A stretch of 64,000 bases of DNA. Origin: CAWFLT01 sp963816795 (GTDB taxonomy: Bacteria > Acidobacteriota > Vicinamibacteria > Vicinamibacterales > SCN-69-37). Made by a program: the position numbers and the translations under genes. Of the stretch, positions 25,107 to 35,150 are shown in pieces. The stretch covers positions 62,001 to 126,000 of the forward strand of contig CAWFLT010000006.1 of NCBI GenBank assembly GCA_963816795.1, given 5' to 3'. The notes under the pieces are model-generated. The model ran no database searches, was not told the DNA's origin, and saw only the letters and a list, made by a program, of their open reading frames with translations. Every line of letters starts with the position of its first letter. Positions within the stretch are counted from its first letter, which is position 1.

Positions 25107-25685
25107 CTATGGCGCGGCGAGCATCGTGTGTTGCAGCGCCCGGTAGCTGGGCGCCGATCCCGACAGATCGCTCTCGAAGAGCGTGACGCGATCGATCGGC
25201 CAACGATCGGCGGGCACACGCACCGTTTCGACGCGCGCGCGCACATCGTGAACGCGCCGGCGGTGAGCGTCGCGCACTCTGGCCAGCGTCACGTGCGGCG
25301 AGAACGGGCGCGACTCGGTGGGGACGCCGAGCGCGGTCAGCCGCTCGCCGAGCGCGTCGCGCACCCGTCCGATCGCGCCGGCGGGCGTCACCGAGAGCCA
25401 CACGACGCGCGGCGGCCCGGCGCCCGGAAACGTGCCGATGGCGTCAACGGTCGCGGCGATGGGCGGAAGGGGCACCGGCCGTTCCAATACGTGAATGAGG
25501 CGGTCGCGCAGATCATCGGCCACCGTGCCGACGAAGATCAGCGTGACGTGCAGATGCTCCGGACGCACCCAGCGGAGCGCGGCGGCCGTGTCGCCGGCGG
25601 CAAGACGAACGCGTTCGGCGACGCGTGCCAGTCGGTCGCGCGTCTCGGCGTCAGGCGCGAGCGCGAGAAACAGGCGGGAGGGCAT
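25107..25685 (-). CDS. thpR: RNA 2',3'-cyclic phosphodiesterase
   Basis: 192 residues from MPSRLFLALAPD. The two HxT motifs of the 2H phosphoesterase superfamily are HVTLIFVG and HVTLARV. ThpR opens 2',3'-cyclic RNA ends and was first known as a 2'-5' RNA ligase. The start overlaps the cinA 3' end; the longer frame adds only out-of-family residues. Confidence 0.9.
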   Translation of the reverse strand: MPSRLFLALAPDAETRDRLARVAERVRLAAGDTAAALRWVRPEHLHVTLIFVGTVADDLRDRLIHVLERPVPLPPIAATVDAIGTFPGAGPPRVVWLSVTPAGAIGRVRDALGERLTALGVPTESRPFSPHVTLARVRDAHRRRVHDVRARVETVRVPADRWPIDRVTLFESDLSGSAPSYRALQHTMLAAP

Positions 25686-26934
25686 GGCGGCGAACCATGT
25701 CGAGCGCGGCGACAACCGACTGGGTGCGAATCATTTCGCGGTCGCCGAGAAACAGGAACGTGCGGACCGCCGACGCCACGGGTGTTGCGATGGCGATGAC
25801 GACGGTACCGACTGGCTTCTTCGGCGTGCCGCCAGTGGGACCGGCAACACCAGTGACCGCCAATCCGACGTCGGCGCCAAATCGCGCGCGCACGCCGTCG
25901 GCCATCGCCTGTCCCACTTGTTCGCTGACCGCGCCGTGCGCCGAGAGAAGGCCCGGTGCGACGCCGAGCGCTGACTCCTTGATCGCGTTGTCGTAGGCCA
26001 CCACGCCGCCGATCACCCAGGCGGAGCTGCCGCTGATCTCGGTCAGGCGCGCCGCGACGAGGCCCGCGGTGCAGGACTCGGCGACGGCGATCCGCCATTC
26101 CCGGAGCCGCAGCGCGTCCCCCACGACGGCCTCGAGCGATCGACCGTCCACACTGACGACGGCGTCCCCGACAGCCGTCGCCAGCGCATCGACGGCGGCC
26201 TCGAGCGCCGCGTCGAGGATCGCGCCGTTCGTGCCCCGCGCCGAGACATGGAGCTCGATCTGACCGGGCGCGGCGAGGATCGTGGTTTCGATTGGCGTCG
26301 CCGCGGCGGCGAGCGGGCCATACACCGGCTGCGCGAGCTCCTCGACCAGCGACTCAGGCCGGCCGGCAATTCGAATCACTCGCCGCCGCACTCGACGCCC
26401 TTCGGTGCGCAATTCGAGCCGTGGCAAGACGCTCCCGTTGAACAGCGGCTCGAGCTCGCGCGGGGGGCCGGGCAGCAGGACCACGACCTTGCCATTCCAC
26501 TCGATCCAGAGACCGGGTGCCGTCCCAGCCTGGTTGGCGAGCACCGTCGCGCCCCGCGGAACCGCGGCCTGCCGCCGGTTCGGCGCTGGCATCGTCATTC
26601 CTCGCCGCTCGAATCGTGCGCGGATCGAGGTCAGGACCTCCGCGTCTTCCTCGAGCGGCAAGCCGAGCGCCGCGGCGACCGCCTCTCGTGTCAGGTCGTC
26701 GGCAGTCGGGCCGAGCCCGCCGCTCGTGATGACGACGTCAGCGCGACTGAGCGACTGCTGAAGCACGTCGCGGAGCACGTCCGCCTCGTCACCAACGACC
26801 GACTTGACGCGGACGTCGATGCCAATGTCGTTGAGCCGGCCAGTCAGAAACAGCGAATTCGTGTCGATGCGGTGGAGCCCGAGCAGCTCGGAGCCGACGG
26901 CGAGGATTTCCGCCGTCAACAGCGGCGGCATCAC
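25651..26934 (-). CDS. cinA: CinA: competence/damage-inducible protein with NMN deamidase domain
   Basis: 427 residues. The N-terminal MoCF/COG1058 domain has AEILAVGSELLGLHRIDTNS, VVITSGGLGPTADDLT and LLPGPPREL. The C-terminal PncC-like domain has IAVAESCTAGLVAARLTEIS, AYDNAIKESALGV and AVTGVAGPTGGT. The family hydrolyses ADP-ribose-type substrates and deamidates NMN in pyridine-nucleotide salvage. It overlaps pgpA by four bases. Confidence 0.93.
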   Translation of the reverse strand: MMPPLLTAEILAVGSELLGLHRIDTNSLFLTGRLNDIGIDVRVKSVVGDEADVLRDVLQQSLSRADVVITSGGLGPTADDLTREAVAAALGLPLEEDAEVLTSIRARFERRGMTMPAPNRRQAAVPRGATVLANQAGTAPGLWIEWNGKVVVLLPGPPRELEPLFNGSVLPRLELRTEGRRVRRRVIRIAGRPESLVEELAQPVYGPLAAAATPIETTILAAPGQIELHVSARGTNGAILDAALEAAVDALATAVGDAVVSVDGRSLEAVVGDALRLREWRIAVAESCTAGLVAARLTEISGSSAWVIGGVVAYDNAIKESALGVAPGLLSAHGAVSEQVGQAMADGVRARFGADVGLAVTGVAGPTGGTPKKPVGTVVIAIATPVASAVRTFLFLGDREMIRTQSVVAALDMVRRHALPPVSRARA

Positions 26935-27389
26935 AGCACTCCGGGAACGAGGCGAATCGCCGCTTGCAGAAGCAGATTGCCGTAGATGGCGGCCATGATG
27001 TCGTCCGCCATGATGCCGACGCCGCCGTGGAGCCGTTCAAAACGTCGGGCTGGCCAGGGTTTGAGGACGTCCAACACGCGGAAGAGCACGAATCCGAGCA
27101 GGGCGCCACGCAGTTCCACGCCCGTATAGAGCAAGGTCACGAGCTGACCTGCCACCTCATCAATCACGACGTGCCCTGGATCGTCCCGTCCGAAAAACCG
27201 TGCCGCCAACGTCGCCGCCCACGTGCCGACCACCGTGAGGGCCACGGCCAGAGCCAGCTGCGCGGGTCCCGGCCAGTGCGACGTGAGCAGATAGATGAGC
27301 AGCCCGACGAGCGAGCCGGCCGTACCGGGCGCGATGGGCGAATATCCCGCGCCGGCCGACGTGGCCAGCCAGACGGCCAGACGAGTCAT
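26931..27389 (-). CDS. pgpA: Phosphatidylglycerophosphatase A
   Basis: 152 residues with the PgpA pattern: GYSPIAPGTAGSLVGLLIYL, the acidic HVVIDEVAGQLVTL, LFRVLDVLKPWPARRFERL, GGVGIMADDIMAAIYGN, and several membrane helices. It dephosphorylates phosphatidylglycerol phosphate at the inner membrane. It overlaps the RDD gene by four bases. Confidence 0.94.
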   Translation of the reverse strand: MTRLAVWLATSAGAGYSPIAPGTAGSLVGLLIYLLTSHWPGPAQLALAVALTVVGTWAATLAARFFGRDDPGHVVIDEVAGQLVTLLYTGVELRGALLGFVLFRVLDVLKPWPARRFERLHGGVGIMADDIMAAIYGNLLLQAAIRLVPGVL

Positions 27390-28544
27390 GCACGCACGAC
27401 GCGCGTGTGTGCCAGTCGATCGTGAACAGCCAGCCCCTTCCCGAAGATCGCGGGCAACAGCCCCGCGCCGAACGGCAGGAGCAACGGCAACGTGAGCAGT
27501 TCCCGGTAGATCGCCTGACGGAGCGTCACGCGATCTTCCGCCGCGTCTTCTTCGGTCGTCCCAATCACACGGATTCCGGTCAGCATCTTGCCGACGGTCT
27601 GTCCACCCGCTGCCGTGAACATGACGAGGTAGCCAAGAATGAGCAGCAAGACGAACGCGCCAAGCGGGACCAGCACTGGCGCCCCGACGGAGGTTGGGGC
27701 GACGCCGGCCAACCGGAAGGTCACCCAGACGACGCCGGCGGTCATCGCGGCGAGCAGAATCACATCGACGACCGCGGCGAAGAGCCGACGCACACTGCCG
27801 GCCTGGTCCGTGGCTGCCGACGCGGCGACCGCAGGCGCCTCGGCGCCCAACTGGCGAGGCTCTTCATCGTCGACGTCGACGCGGCGGAGATCGTCGAGCA
27901 GATCACGATCGAACGGGCCGAGCTTCCGCCCGCGACGCGCGTCTTCACCGGTCGCGGTTCGCGGCTTCGGCGTCTCGGCCGAGCTCCGGCGGACGCCGAG
28001 CGGGAGCCGGGGTTCAGCCGGCACTTTCACCAGCGGCTCGTCTGACTCGGAAGGCGTATCGATCTCCAGCTCCGGACTGGCTTCGGCAGGCATCGCCTTG
28101 ACGAAGAGTGGCAGCTCCGCGGTCACATGCGCCGCGCGGGGCGGTTGCGGCTGAGACCGAACCGGCGGTAACGTCGCGACGGTCCCTTCTGAGACGAACG
28201 TGTCGAGATCCTGCGTCGCGGGCGGCGACCACGTATGATGCAGCGGGCGCTGCCGTTCGCATCGGCGCCGCAGGCGCTGATATCGGCATGGGTTCGTCAG
28301 CCAACGCCACGCCGCCAAGCGCTGCCTCGGCGCGCGAGCCGACCGATCGAGCCGGGACACGAAGCGGCGCGGATGCGACCCGCCGGGGCGGCATCGGCTC
28401 ACGCAGACTCAAATCGGCGAGCGGTGCCGCATCGGCCACCACCTTGATGACCAGATCGGCTTCCTCGACGGCGAGGTCGTAGCCGCAGTTCTTGCACCGT
28501 GGCTCAGGCTCGAAGCTCAGGTAGTGACACTTTGGGCATCTCAT
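27386..28544 (-). CDS. Zinc-ribbon RDD-family membrane protein, one frame break
   Basis: N-terminus MRCPKCHYLSFEPEPRCKNC is a zinc ribbon. A long Pro/Ala/Ser-rich charged linker follows, then an RDD domain: SVRRLFAAVVDVILLAAMTA, VPLGAFVLLLILGYLVMF, GGQTVGKMLTGIRVIG, RQAIYRELLTLP, DRLAHTRVV. RDD proteins are small membrane proteins of mostly unknown or transport function. The frame changes near 28235; one surplus base joins the two halves. The start overlaps the preceding TPR gene by ATGA. Confidence 0.8.
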
Positions 28545-29345
28545 CGTCTGGGTAGCTCCGCCGATGACCCCGAAGAGCCCCGGCTATTGGCAAGCAACAA
28601 TTGTTGAATCTCCATCCGGAGAGCATCGGCGGCTCGATCGCACCGGACTGTCGACGCCCATGCGATCGAGCTCCGCCAGCGCTTCGGCCAACCGCCCGCG
28701 ATCGAACAACGTACGCGCCCGGACGAGCGCGACCTCCGCGCTCGACAACACCGGCAGCTTCACCGGCCCGGCAGCCGGACGCAGAACTTCCGGACGCGGC
28801 CCGAGGGCCAGCCACTGCTGCACGGCCGGCGTGAGGATGCCGCCGGCGACGACGGCGGCGAGCACGAGCAGGGTCAGGCTGGCCATCGCGCGCGAATGCC
28901 GGGGCCAGGACCAGCCACGCACGGGCGCGGGCCGCGGCGGGGCAGCGGCCGGCAGGCTGGCCGTCCCGGCATGAGCGCGCTCCACACGCTCGAGCCGGAT
29001 CCGCAACGCCGAGGCATGCTCGTCCTCGCCGGCACTGGCCACGACCTCGGACAGCAATTGCCGCGCCGCCGCAGGCTGGCCGCGATCGAGCAAGGCGCGG
29101 CTGGTCGCCAGCAGCTCGTCGGCGTGCCGCTGCCGCTCTGCCATGGCCGAGCGCGCGCGGTCGATGTACGCACGCGCGCGGGCATGCGATCGATCGATGA
29201 AGAGCACCCGGGTCCAGAGGTGAATGGCGTCTTCGTAGCGGCCGTTGAAGTACCGATCCAGGCCGTCGACGAGCAGCGCTTCAGCCTGGCTGTCGCGATC
29301 GACAGCGTCGAGGGGAACCGAGTCAGCGCGTTTCGGTTCAACCAT
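28541..29345 (-). CDS. TPR-containing membrane protein, one frame break
   Basis: The N-terminal region has TPR-like pairs (DGLDRYFNGRYEDAIHLWTR, LFIDRSHARARAYIDRAR, LDRGQPAAARQLLSEV). A linker and a membrane segment (SLTLLVLAAVVAGGIL) follow, then another helical pair (ARTLFDRGRLAEALAELDRM). Near 28640 the frame shifts; the corrected end reads ADALRMEIQQLLLANS and stops at 28541, overlapping the RDD ATG. It is the first gene of the long run, with unknown function; perhaps a scaffold. Confidence 0.7.
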
Positions 29346-29402
29346 TCTTCAGGCCTCGCGGATTATATCGGCGCGAAATCGGAGAAGAGTACAAGAGGCA
29401 AG

Positions 29403-29479
29403 AGGGGACGCTCCTGGGAAACTCCGAACTGCCTGTAGTCGGCAAGTTCGGAGTTTTCCACGGGAGAGACCCGTCCCCT
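29403..29479. repeat. REP/MITE-like palindrome abutting the ftcD start
   Basis: A 77-base imperfect palindrome. The ends are AGGGGACG and CGTCCCCT, the inner stem is GGAAACTCCGAACT with AGTTCGGAGTTTTCC, and the loop is GCCTGTAGTCGGCA. Its last base is immediately followed by the ATG of ftcD, and it lies between divergent genes. The GGGGACGG/GACCCGTCCCC ends resemble REP elements mobilised in trans by RAYT transposases; no RAYT is in the window. Confidence 0.65.
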
Positions 29480-30386
29480 ATGCCGATCATCGAGAGCATT
29501 CCGAACATCAGCGAAGGCCGCCGGGCCGACGTCCTCGAGGCTTGCGCGGCCGCCATTCGCGGCACTGGCGCGCACCTGCTCGACGTGAAGCCCGACGCCA
29601 CCCACAACCGCACGGTGTACAGCTTTGCCGGTCCTGCCGGCGTCGTCAAAGCGGCCGTGCTCGCGCTGTTCGACGCCGCGCTCACGCACATCGACTTGCG
29701 CCAGCATCAAGGCGAGCATCCGCGGCTCGGGCGCCGTCGACGTGGTCCCGTTCGTGCCGATTGAGGGCGTGACGATGGCCGACTGCGTCGTCCTGGCCAA
29801 GGACGTTGCCGCCGACCGTGGCGGCGCGTCACTCGCTGCCGGTGTTCCTGTACGAAGAAGCCGCGGCGTCCCCGGCGCGGCGCAATCTCGAGGACATCCG
29901 GCGCGGCGAGTTCGAGGGGCTCGCCGCCAAGCTGCAGCAGCCTGACTGGGCGCCAGATTTCGGGCCCGACGTGCCGCATCCGTCCGCCGGCGCCGCCGTC
30001 ATCGGCGCGCGCATGCCCCTCATCGCCTACAACATCAACCTCGCCACCAACCGGCTGGACGTCGCCAAGAAGATCGCGGCCGCCATTCGTCACAGCTCCG
30101 GCGGCTTCCGCTTCGTCAAGGCCATGGGACTGGAGCTGGCCGATCGAGGCATCGTGCAGGTGTCGATGAACCTGACCAACTTCGAGAAGACGCCGATCTT
30201 CCGCGTCTTCGAGCTCGTCAAGCGCGAAGCGGCGCGCTATGGCGTCTCGATTCTCGAAAGCGAAATTGTCGGATTGGTTCCGTCCGCCGCGCTCACGGCC
30301 TCGGCCGCCTGGTATCTGCAGCTCGAGGGATTCACGGACGCGCAGGTTCTGGAGAATCAGCTGCGCAGGCCGGAGCGCGATCGTAG
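29480..30386 (+). CDS. ftcD: Glutamate formimidoyltransferase, two or three frame breaks
   Basis: Reading across frames gives MPIIESIPNISEGRR, HNRTVYSFAGPAGVVKAAVL, HQGEHPR then GAVDVVPFVPIEGVTMADCV, PVFLYEEAA, GARMPLIAYNINLAT, SGGFRFVKAMG and VSMNLTNFEKTPIFRVFELV. The enzyme moves the formimino group from formimino-glutamate to tetrahydrofolate in histidine breakdown. Breaks near 29730 and 29815 are each one extra base. The 3' end is unclear: the open frame runs on into antisense of ntrX, and a TAG at 30384 in another frame is the likely true stop. No cyclodeaminase domain is visible. Confidence 0.8.
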
Positions 30387-30412
30387 ATTCGAGGCAAAAC
30401 CAGTGCGAATGG

Positions 30413-31780
30413 CTATCCCTCTTCGCGCTGTCCGGGCGAGATGCCGAGGCTGCGCATCTTCTTGTAGAGGTTGCTGCGCTCGAGGCCGAGCGCCTCCGCC
30501 GTTCTGGAGATGTTGCCCTCGAGCGCGGCGATCGCGCCGAGGATGTAGCGGCGCTCCCAGGCGTCGCGCGCGTCGAGCAGCGGTTGAATCTCGAGACTGC
30601 TGCCGACCGTGACCGGCACCTCGGCGATATCGAGGAACCCGAGATCGTCCGGCACGACCAGTTCTCCGGGCACCGTGATCATGAGCCGCTCGATGACGTT
30701 GCGCAGCTCGCGGACGTTGCCCGGCCAGCGGTATTCGCGAAGCAGGACCATCGCCCCGAGCGAGAGCCGTTTGGGCCGCCGTCCGTACTCCTTGGCGAAC
30801 TCCGAAACGAAATGCTCCGCGAGCCGAATCACATCGTCGCCGCGGTCGCGCAGCGCCGGCACGAACATCGGGATGACGTTGAGGCGAAAATACAGATCCT
30901 CGCGGAAACGGCCGTTCTGCATCTCGGTGACGAGATCCTTGTTGGTGGCCGCGATGACGCGCACGTCCACTCGCACGCTCCGCTGGCCGCCGACCGGCTC
31001 GATGATCTGCTCCTGGAGCGCGCGCAACACTTTCGCCTGCGTCTTCAGGCTCATGTCGCCGACTTCGTCCAGGAACAGCGTCCCGGTGGTCGCGTTCTCG
31101 AAGCGGCCGCGCCGGTCGGCGACGGCGCCCGTGAACGCGCCCTTCGTGTGACCAAAGAGCTCTGATTCGATCAGCTCCTCCGGGATCGCGGCGCAGTTGA
31201 CCTCGACGAACGGGCCCGTGCGGCGATGGCTCAGCGCGTGGATCTGGCGCGCGACCAGTTCCTTGCCGGTGCCGTTCTCGCCGGAAATCAGCACGCGCCC
31301 GTTCGACGGCGCGGTCATCTCAATCTGATCGCGCAGCCGCCGCATCACCGGACTGTCGCCGACGATCGTGAGCCGCCGATCGACACGCGCGCGGAGGGCG
31401 CGATTCTCCACTTCGAGCCGCCGCTGGCGCAGGGCGTTCCGCACGGTCAGCACCGTCTTGTCGAGCGAGAGCGGTTTTTCGATGAAGTCGAAGGCGCCGA
31501 GCTTCGTCGCCCGGACCGCCGCCTCGACGCTGGCGTGACCGGAGATCATGATGACCTGCGCGTCGACGCCCCGCTCGCGCAGCCGCTCCAGCGTCGCCAA
31601 TCCGTCGATGCCCGTCAGCCAGACGTCGAGCAGGATGACGTCGTAGCTCTCGTGCGTGACCTGATCGAGGCAGGCCTCGCCGCTCTCGGCGGTGTCGACG
31701 TCGTAGCCCTCGTCGCGGAGCACGGCGCCGAGGGAGGCGCGCACCCCGGCTTCGTCATCGACGAGCAGAATGGAGGACAT
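30413..31780 (-). CDS. ntrX: NtrX-type sigma54-dependent response regulator
   Basis: 455 residues. The receiver domain (ILLVDDEAGVRASLGAVLRD; phospho-Asp in VILLDVWLTGIDG) is followed by an AAA+ domain with Walker A ISGENGTGKELVAR, the sigma54-contacting GAFTGA loop and Walker B LFLDEVGDM. A Fis-type HTH closes it (EGNISRTAEALGLERSNLYK). It activates sigma54 promoters, classically for nitrogen metabolism or envelope control. Its ATG overlaps the ntrY stop. Confidence 0.92.
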   Translation of the reverse strand: MSSILLVDDEAGVRASLGAVLRDEGYDVDTAESGEACLDQVTHESYDVILLDVWLTGIDGLATLERLRERGVDAQVIMISGHASVEAAVRATKLGAFDFIEKPLSLDKTVLTVRNALRQRRLEVENRALRARVDRRLTIVGDSPVMRRLRDQIEMTAPSNGRVLISGENGTGKELVARQIHALSHRRTGPFVEVNCAAIPEELIESELFGHTKGAFTGAVADRRGRFENATTGTLFLDEVGDMSLKTQAKVLRALQEQIIEPVGGQRSVRVDVRVIAATNKDLVTEMQNGRFREDLYFRLNVIPMFVPALRDRGDDVIRLAEHFVSEFAKEYGRRPKRLSLGAMVLLREYRWPGNVRELRNVIERLMITVPGELVVPDDLGFLDIAEVPVTVGSSLEIQPLLDARDAWERRYILGAIAALEGNISRTAEALGLERSNLYKKMRSLGISPGQREEG

Positions 31781-34086
31781 CAGGCCGCCGGCAGTTCTAC
31801 GGTGAAGGTCGTGCCCGACGGCCTCGCGGGCGCCGCCTCGATCCCGCCGCCGTGCTCGACGACGATCCGCCGGACGATCGCCAGCCCGAGCCCGCTCCCC
31901 CGCCCTTTCGTCGAGTAGTAGGGCATGAAGAGCTTCTCGCGGTCCGCGGCTGGCACGCCGGGCCCGTTGTCGCTGACGACGAGCCGGACGACGCCGTTAC
32001 GCGCATCGCAGGTCGTCGTCACGACGATCGTCGGCTCCTCGCCAGCCGGGCCGGCGCCCAGGCCGTCGAGCGCCTCCACCGCATTGTCGACGAGGTTGAT
32101 GATGACCTGGCGAATCTGCTCGGCGTCGAGGCGCACCGCCGGCAGGTCGGCTTCGAGACGGCGCTCGAGCCGCACGCGTCCCCGCTGGAGCATCGCGCCG
32201 TACAGATTCAACGTGTCGTCGACCAGCCGATTGAGGCTGGTCGGCACCATCCGCGGGCCGCGCAAGCGCGCAAACTGCGCGAACTCATCGACCAGCCCCT
32301 TGAGGGCCTCGACCTCGGTGATGATCGCGTCGGTGCACTCACCCACGAGGGCGGTCGTGCTGGGCGGCGCGTTGCTGAAATGGCGGCGCAGCCGTTCGGC
32401 GCTCAACTGGATCGGCGTCAGCGGGATTCTTGATCTCGTGGGCGAGCCGGCGCGCCACGTCGCGCCAGGCCGCCACCCGCTGCGCGCGGATGAGCGGCGT
32501 GACATCGTCGAGCACCAGCACCGATCCTTCGGCCCGGCGATCGTTGCCGGTCAGAATCGTGGCAGCCGCGGCCAGATGGATCTCGCGGTCGGCCAGCGCG
32601 AGGGTGATCTCCTGCACGAGCGCGCGCTGGTCCCGATGTTCGATGGCATCGACGAGCGCCAGCACGCGGCTGCAGATCGTCGCGGCCGAACACCTCGCGG
32701 GCCGGGCGGCCCAGGCTCGACGCGTCGAGGCCAAGCAGGCGGCTGGCGGCGCCGTTGACGGTCAGAATCCGGCCGCCGGCGTCGAGCGAAATGACGCCCG
32801 GTCGCCACCCGCTCGAGGATCGTCTCGATGTAGCGCCGGCGCGCATCGACCTCGATGTTCTTTCGCGCCAGATCGCGCGTGGATTGTTCGAGCTTCTCGC
32901 GGCTGGTGCTGAGCTCGGCCGCCATCATGTTGAACGCCTCGACCAGCGAGCCGAGCTCGTCGCCGCTCTCCGGCTCGAGCCGGACATCCAACCGGCCTTC
33001 GCCGATGGCGCGCGCCCCTTCGGCGAGCTGTTGCACGGGCCGGGTGATCCGCTTGGCGAGGTAGAGCCCCAGCCAGGTCGCGCTGATCAGAATCAGGAGC
33101 GTGACCGTCACGAAGATCGACAGGAAGAAGCCCATGCAGCGGCTCGCGGAGGATGAAGAGCGACTGGTACCGCTGGTAGGCCGTGGTCGCGCGCTGAGCT
33201 TCGGCGCGGATCGGCGCCGGCAGGTGGCGCGAGACGACGACGGCACCGACGACAAGCTTGTCGGCGTCGCGGATCGGCCACGCCGACCTGACGAGCGCCC
33301 CGCCCGACTCGAGCTGATCCTCGGTCGCGGTCTTCGTCGCCGGACATCACGACCCGCGACGCGATCCGATCGGCCGACGCCGTCGACGCGCGCACGGTGT
33401 CGCGCGCGAGGGTGGGCGACTCGACGGCGGTGACCAGCGCGACGTCCGTCGACCGGCCCGGATCCGACACCGCGCGATAGACCTCGATCATTCCGTCGCG
33501 GAGCGTCGAGAGCTCGGTGCGGACCATCGCGTCGAGCGCGGTATCGTTGCCGCTCGCGACGTCGGCGGCCGGCAGCCGGCCGGCCAGCGTCTCGGCGCGG
33601 AGCGCAATCATCTCCTGATGATCCCCGTACCAGCGGCTGGCGATCGTCTGGGCGGCGCTCAGCACGTCGCTGACCGGCTCGTTGAACCAGAGCGCCGTGC
33701 TGTTGGTGATGATCGAACTGCCGCTGAGCAGGACCAGCACGGCCGGGATGATGCTCATCGCCAGCAGCGCCGCCACGAGCTTCACGCGGAATCGACCGAA
33801 GGGCGCCGCCTGGCGCTGCTCGACCCAGAGCTTCAGCAGATTGCGCGCGAGTACGAAACAGAGCGTGAGCAGCAGCACGACGTCGACGGCCAGCAGCGGG
33901 TAGAGCACGACGTCGGTCAGCACTGGCAGGGCGAGATCGGTGGTCCGATCCGAAAGCCATGACAGACCCGCGAGGAGGGCGAGGAGCACCAGCGCCGCGC
34001 CGATGAGGACCCGCGGGTTGTCGAGCGTCCGCCGGCGAACCTCCGGCGCCGGCTGCGGGATCGACGGGCGTCTCGCGGAACAGCAT
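31780..34086 (-). CDS. ntrY: NtrY-type membrane sensor histidine kinase, six frame breaks
   Basis: Assembled over frames: two N-terminal membrane helices (VLYPLLAVDVVLLLTLCFVL, KLVAALLAMSIIPAVLVLLS), a periplasmic sensor, a membrane helix (FFLSIFVTVTLLILISATWL), HAMP (KRITRPVQQLAEGARAIGEG), PAS (ISLDAGGRILTVNGAASRLL), HisKA with the phospho-His in ARRLAHEIKNP, and HATPase (NLVDNAVEALDG, VSDNGPGVP, GSGLGLAIV). Breaks lie near 34045, 33340, 33140, 32805, 32690 and 32430; all six are one extra base. This is the intact NtrY architecture, so sequence error is likelier than decay. Partner of ntrX. Confidence 0.85.
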
Positions 34087-34099
34087 GGCCGTCAGGACA

Positions 34100-34642
34100 T
34101 CAACGAATGTACGTAAAATCCGCCCGCCCCGACGCGTCGTCGCGGCCGAACGGCCAGATCGACCAGATCGACACCGTGCGTCGCGGGCTGCAATACAACC
34201 GGACCCGGACGTAATACTCGGCGTTGGGCTCGAGCGGCGCGGCGACTTCGAGCGGCACGCGATCGAATGCGGTCATCCAGTCGCGGACCGGCGCCTCCTG
34301 ATGCGCCGCCTCGGACTGCACGACGCGGCCGTCGCGCAGCCGCGACAATTGGTACGTGCCCGTCAGGTTGTCGAACTTCACCGAGGAGCCGATCCGCACC
34401 CGCGCCAGCGTCGAATCGAACAGCATCGCCGGCCGGCGCAGTTCGACGTCGAACGAGAACGTCAGCACGAGACCGCTCCGCACGAGCTCCTTGATGTCGG
34501 CGGTCCATGCCGACGGTACCGAAAACGACGCCAGCACCCGTCCGTCGGAGACGACGGTCGTGACCGTCACTTCACCGGCCGCGGCGAGCCCGATGGGCGC
34601 CGCCAGCGCGGCGGCCAGCAACCACGCTCGACGTCGTGTCAT
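34100..34642 (-). CDS. DUF4390 protein
   Basis: 180 residues with a signal peptide (MTRRRAWLLAAALAAPIGLA). The mature part is beta-rich: VLASFSVPSAWTADIKELV, SGLVLTFSFDVELRRP, VKFDNLTGTYQLSR, YYVRVRLYCSPRRTVSIWSI. It matches the DUF4390 pattern, a periplasmic protein usually next to ntrYX-type kinases; its job is unknown, possibly as a sensor accessory. ATG at 34642 overlaps the nrdR stop, and it ends 13 bases before ntrY. Confidence 0.82.
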   Translation of the reverse strand: MTRRRAWLLAAALAAPIGLAAAGEVTVTTVVSDGRVLASFSVPSAWTADIKELVRSGLVLTFSFDVELRRPAMLFDSTLARVRIGSSVKFDNLTGTYQLSRLRDGRVVQSEAAHQEAPVRDWMTAFDRVPLEVAAPLEPNAEYYVRVRLYCSPRRTVSIWSIWPFGRDDASGRADFTYIR

Positions 34643-35097
34643 TCCCTCGTCCTGAGCAACTCGTTCAGCTCGTGCTTGAACTCGTCGAGATCCCGGAAAT
34701 TGCGATAGACCGACGCGAAGCGGACGAACGCCACCTTGTCCAGCCCCTTGAGCTCCCGCATGACGTAGGCACCGATCTCCTCGGTCGACATCTCGCGTTC
34801 GGGCCGCTCCTGAAGGCTCCCCTCGACTTTGTCGGCGATCACCTCGAGCGCCGGCACACGCACCGGCCGCTTCTCGCAGGCCTTGAGGAGCCCGCTCACC
34901 AGCTTTTGACGGTCGAACCGCTCGCGCCGACCGTCTTTTTTCACCACCATGTACGGAATCTCGTCGATCCGCTCGTAGCTGGTGAAGCGGCGGCCGCACT
35001 CGAGGCACTCCCGCCGGCGGCGGATGACCTCGCCCTCCTTGCTCTCGCGCGAATCGACGACCTTGTCGCCAAGGTTTCCGCAGTAGGGACACTTCAA
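34639..35097 (-). CDS. nrdR: Transcriptional repressor NrdR
   Basis: A zinc ribbon (CPYCGNLGDKVVDSRESKEG, CLECGRRF) is followed by an ATP-cone (MVVKKDGRRERFDRQKLVSG). NrdR represses ribonucleotide reductase genes when dATP/ATP is bound. The frame is open to 35151, but those codons are a GAAGTTA heptad array. The TTG at 35097, eight bases after GGAG, gives the standard KCPYC N-terminus and is preferred, about 152 residues. Confidence 0.92.
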   Translation of the reverse strand: MKCPYCGNLGDKVVDSRESKEGEVIRRRRECLECGRRFTSYERIDEIPYMVVKKDGRRERFDRQKLVSGLLKACEKRPVRVPALEVIADKVEGSLQERPEREMSTEEIGAYVMRELKGLDKVAFVRFASVYRNFRDLDEFKHELNELLRTRE

Positions 35098-35105
35098 GGG
35101 TGGAC

Positions 35106-35150
35106 TCCGAAGTACTTCCAACTTCTGGCTTCTAACTTCTAACCTGATCA
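35106..35150. repeat. CTTCTAA / GAAGTTA heptad array upstream of nrdR
   Basis: Consecutive heptads CTTCCAA, CTTCTGG, CTTCTAA, CTTCTAA on the plus strand. On the sense strand it shares 21 identical bases with the array after groEL at 40.85 kb. It also overlaps the last codons of the flippase-like gene. Confidence 0.6.

Noticed and set aside
31780..34086. Programmed +1 frameshifting in ntrY and other genes
   Set aside because: No common slip sequence, six breaks in a single gene, and breaks in housekeeping genes such as groEL; sequencing insertions are simpler.
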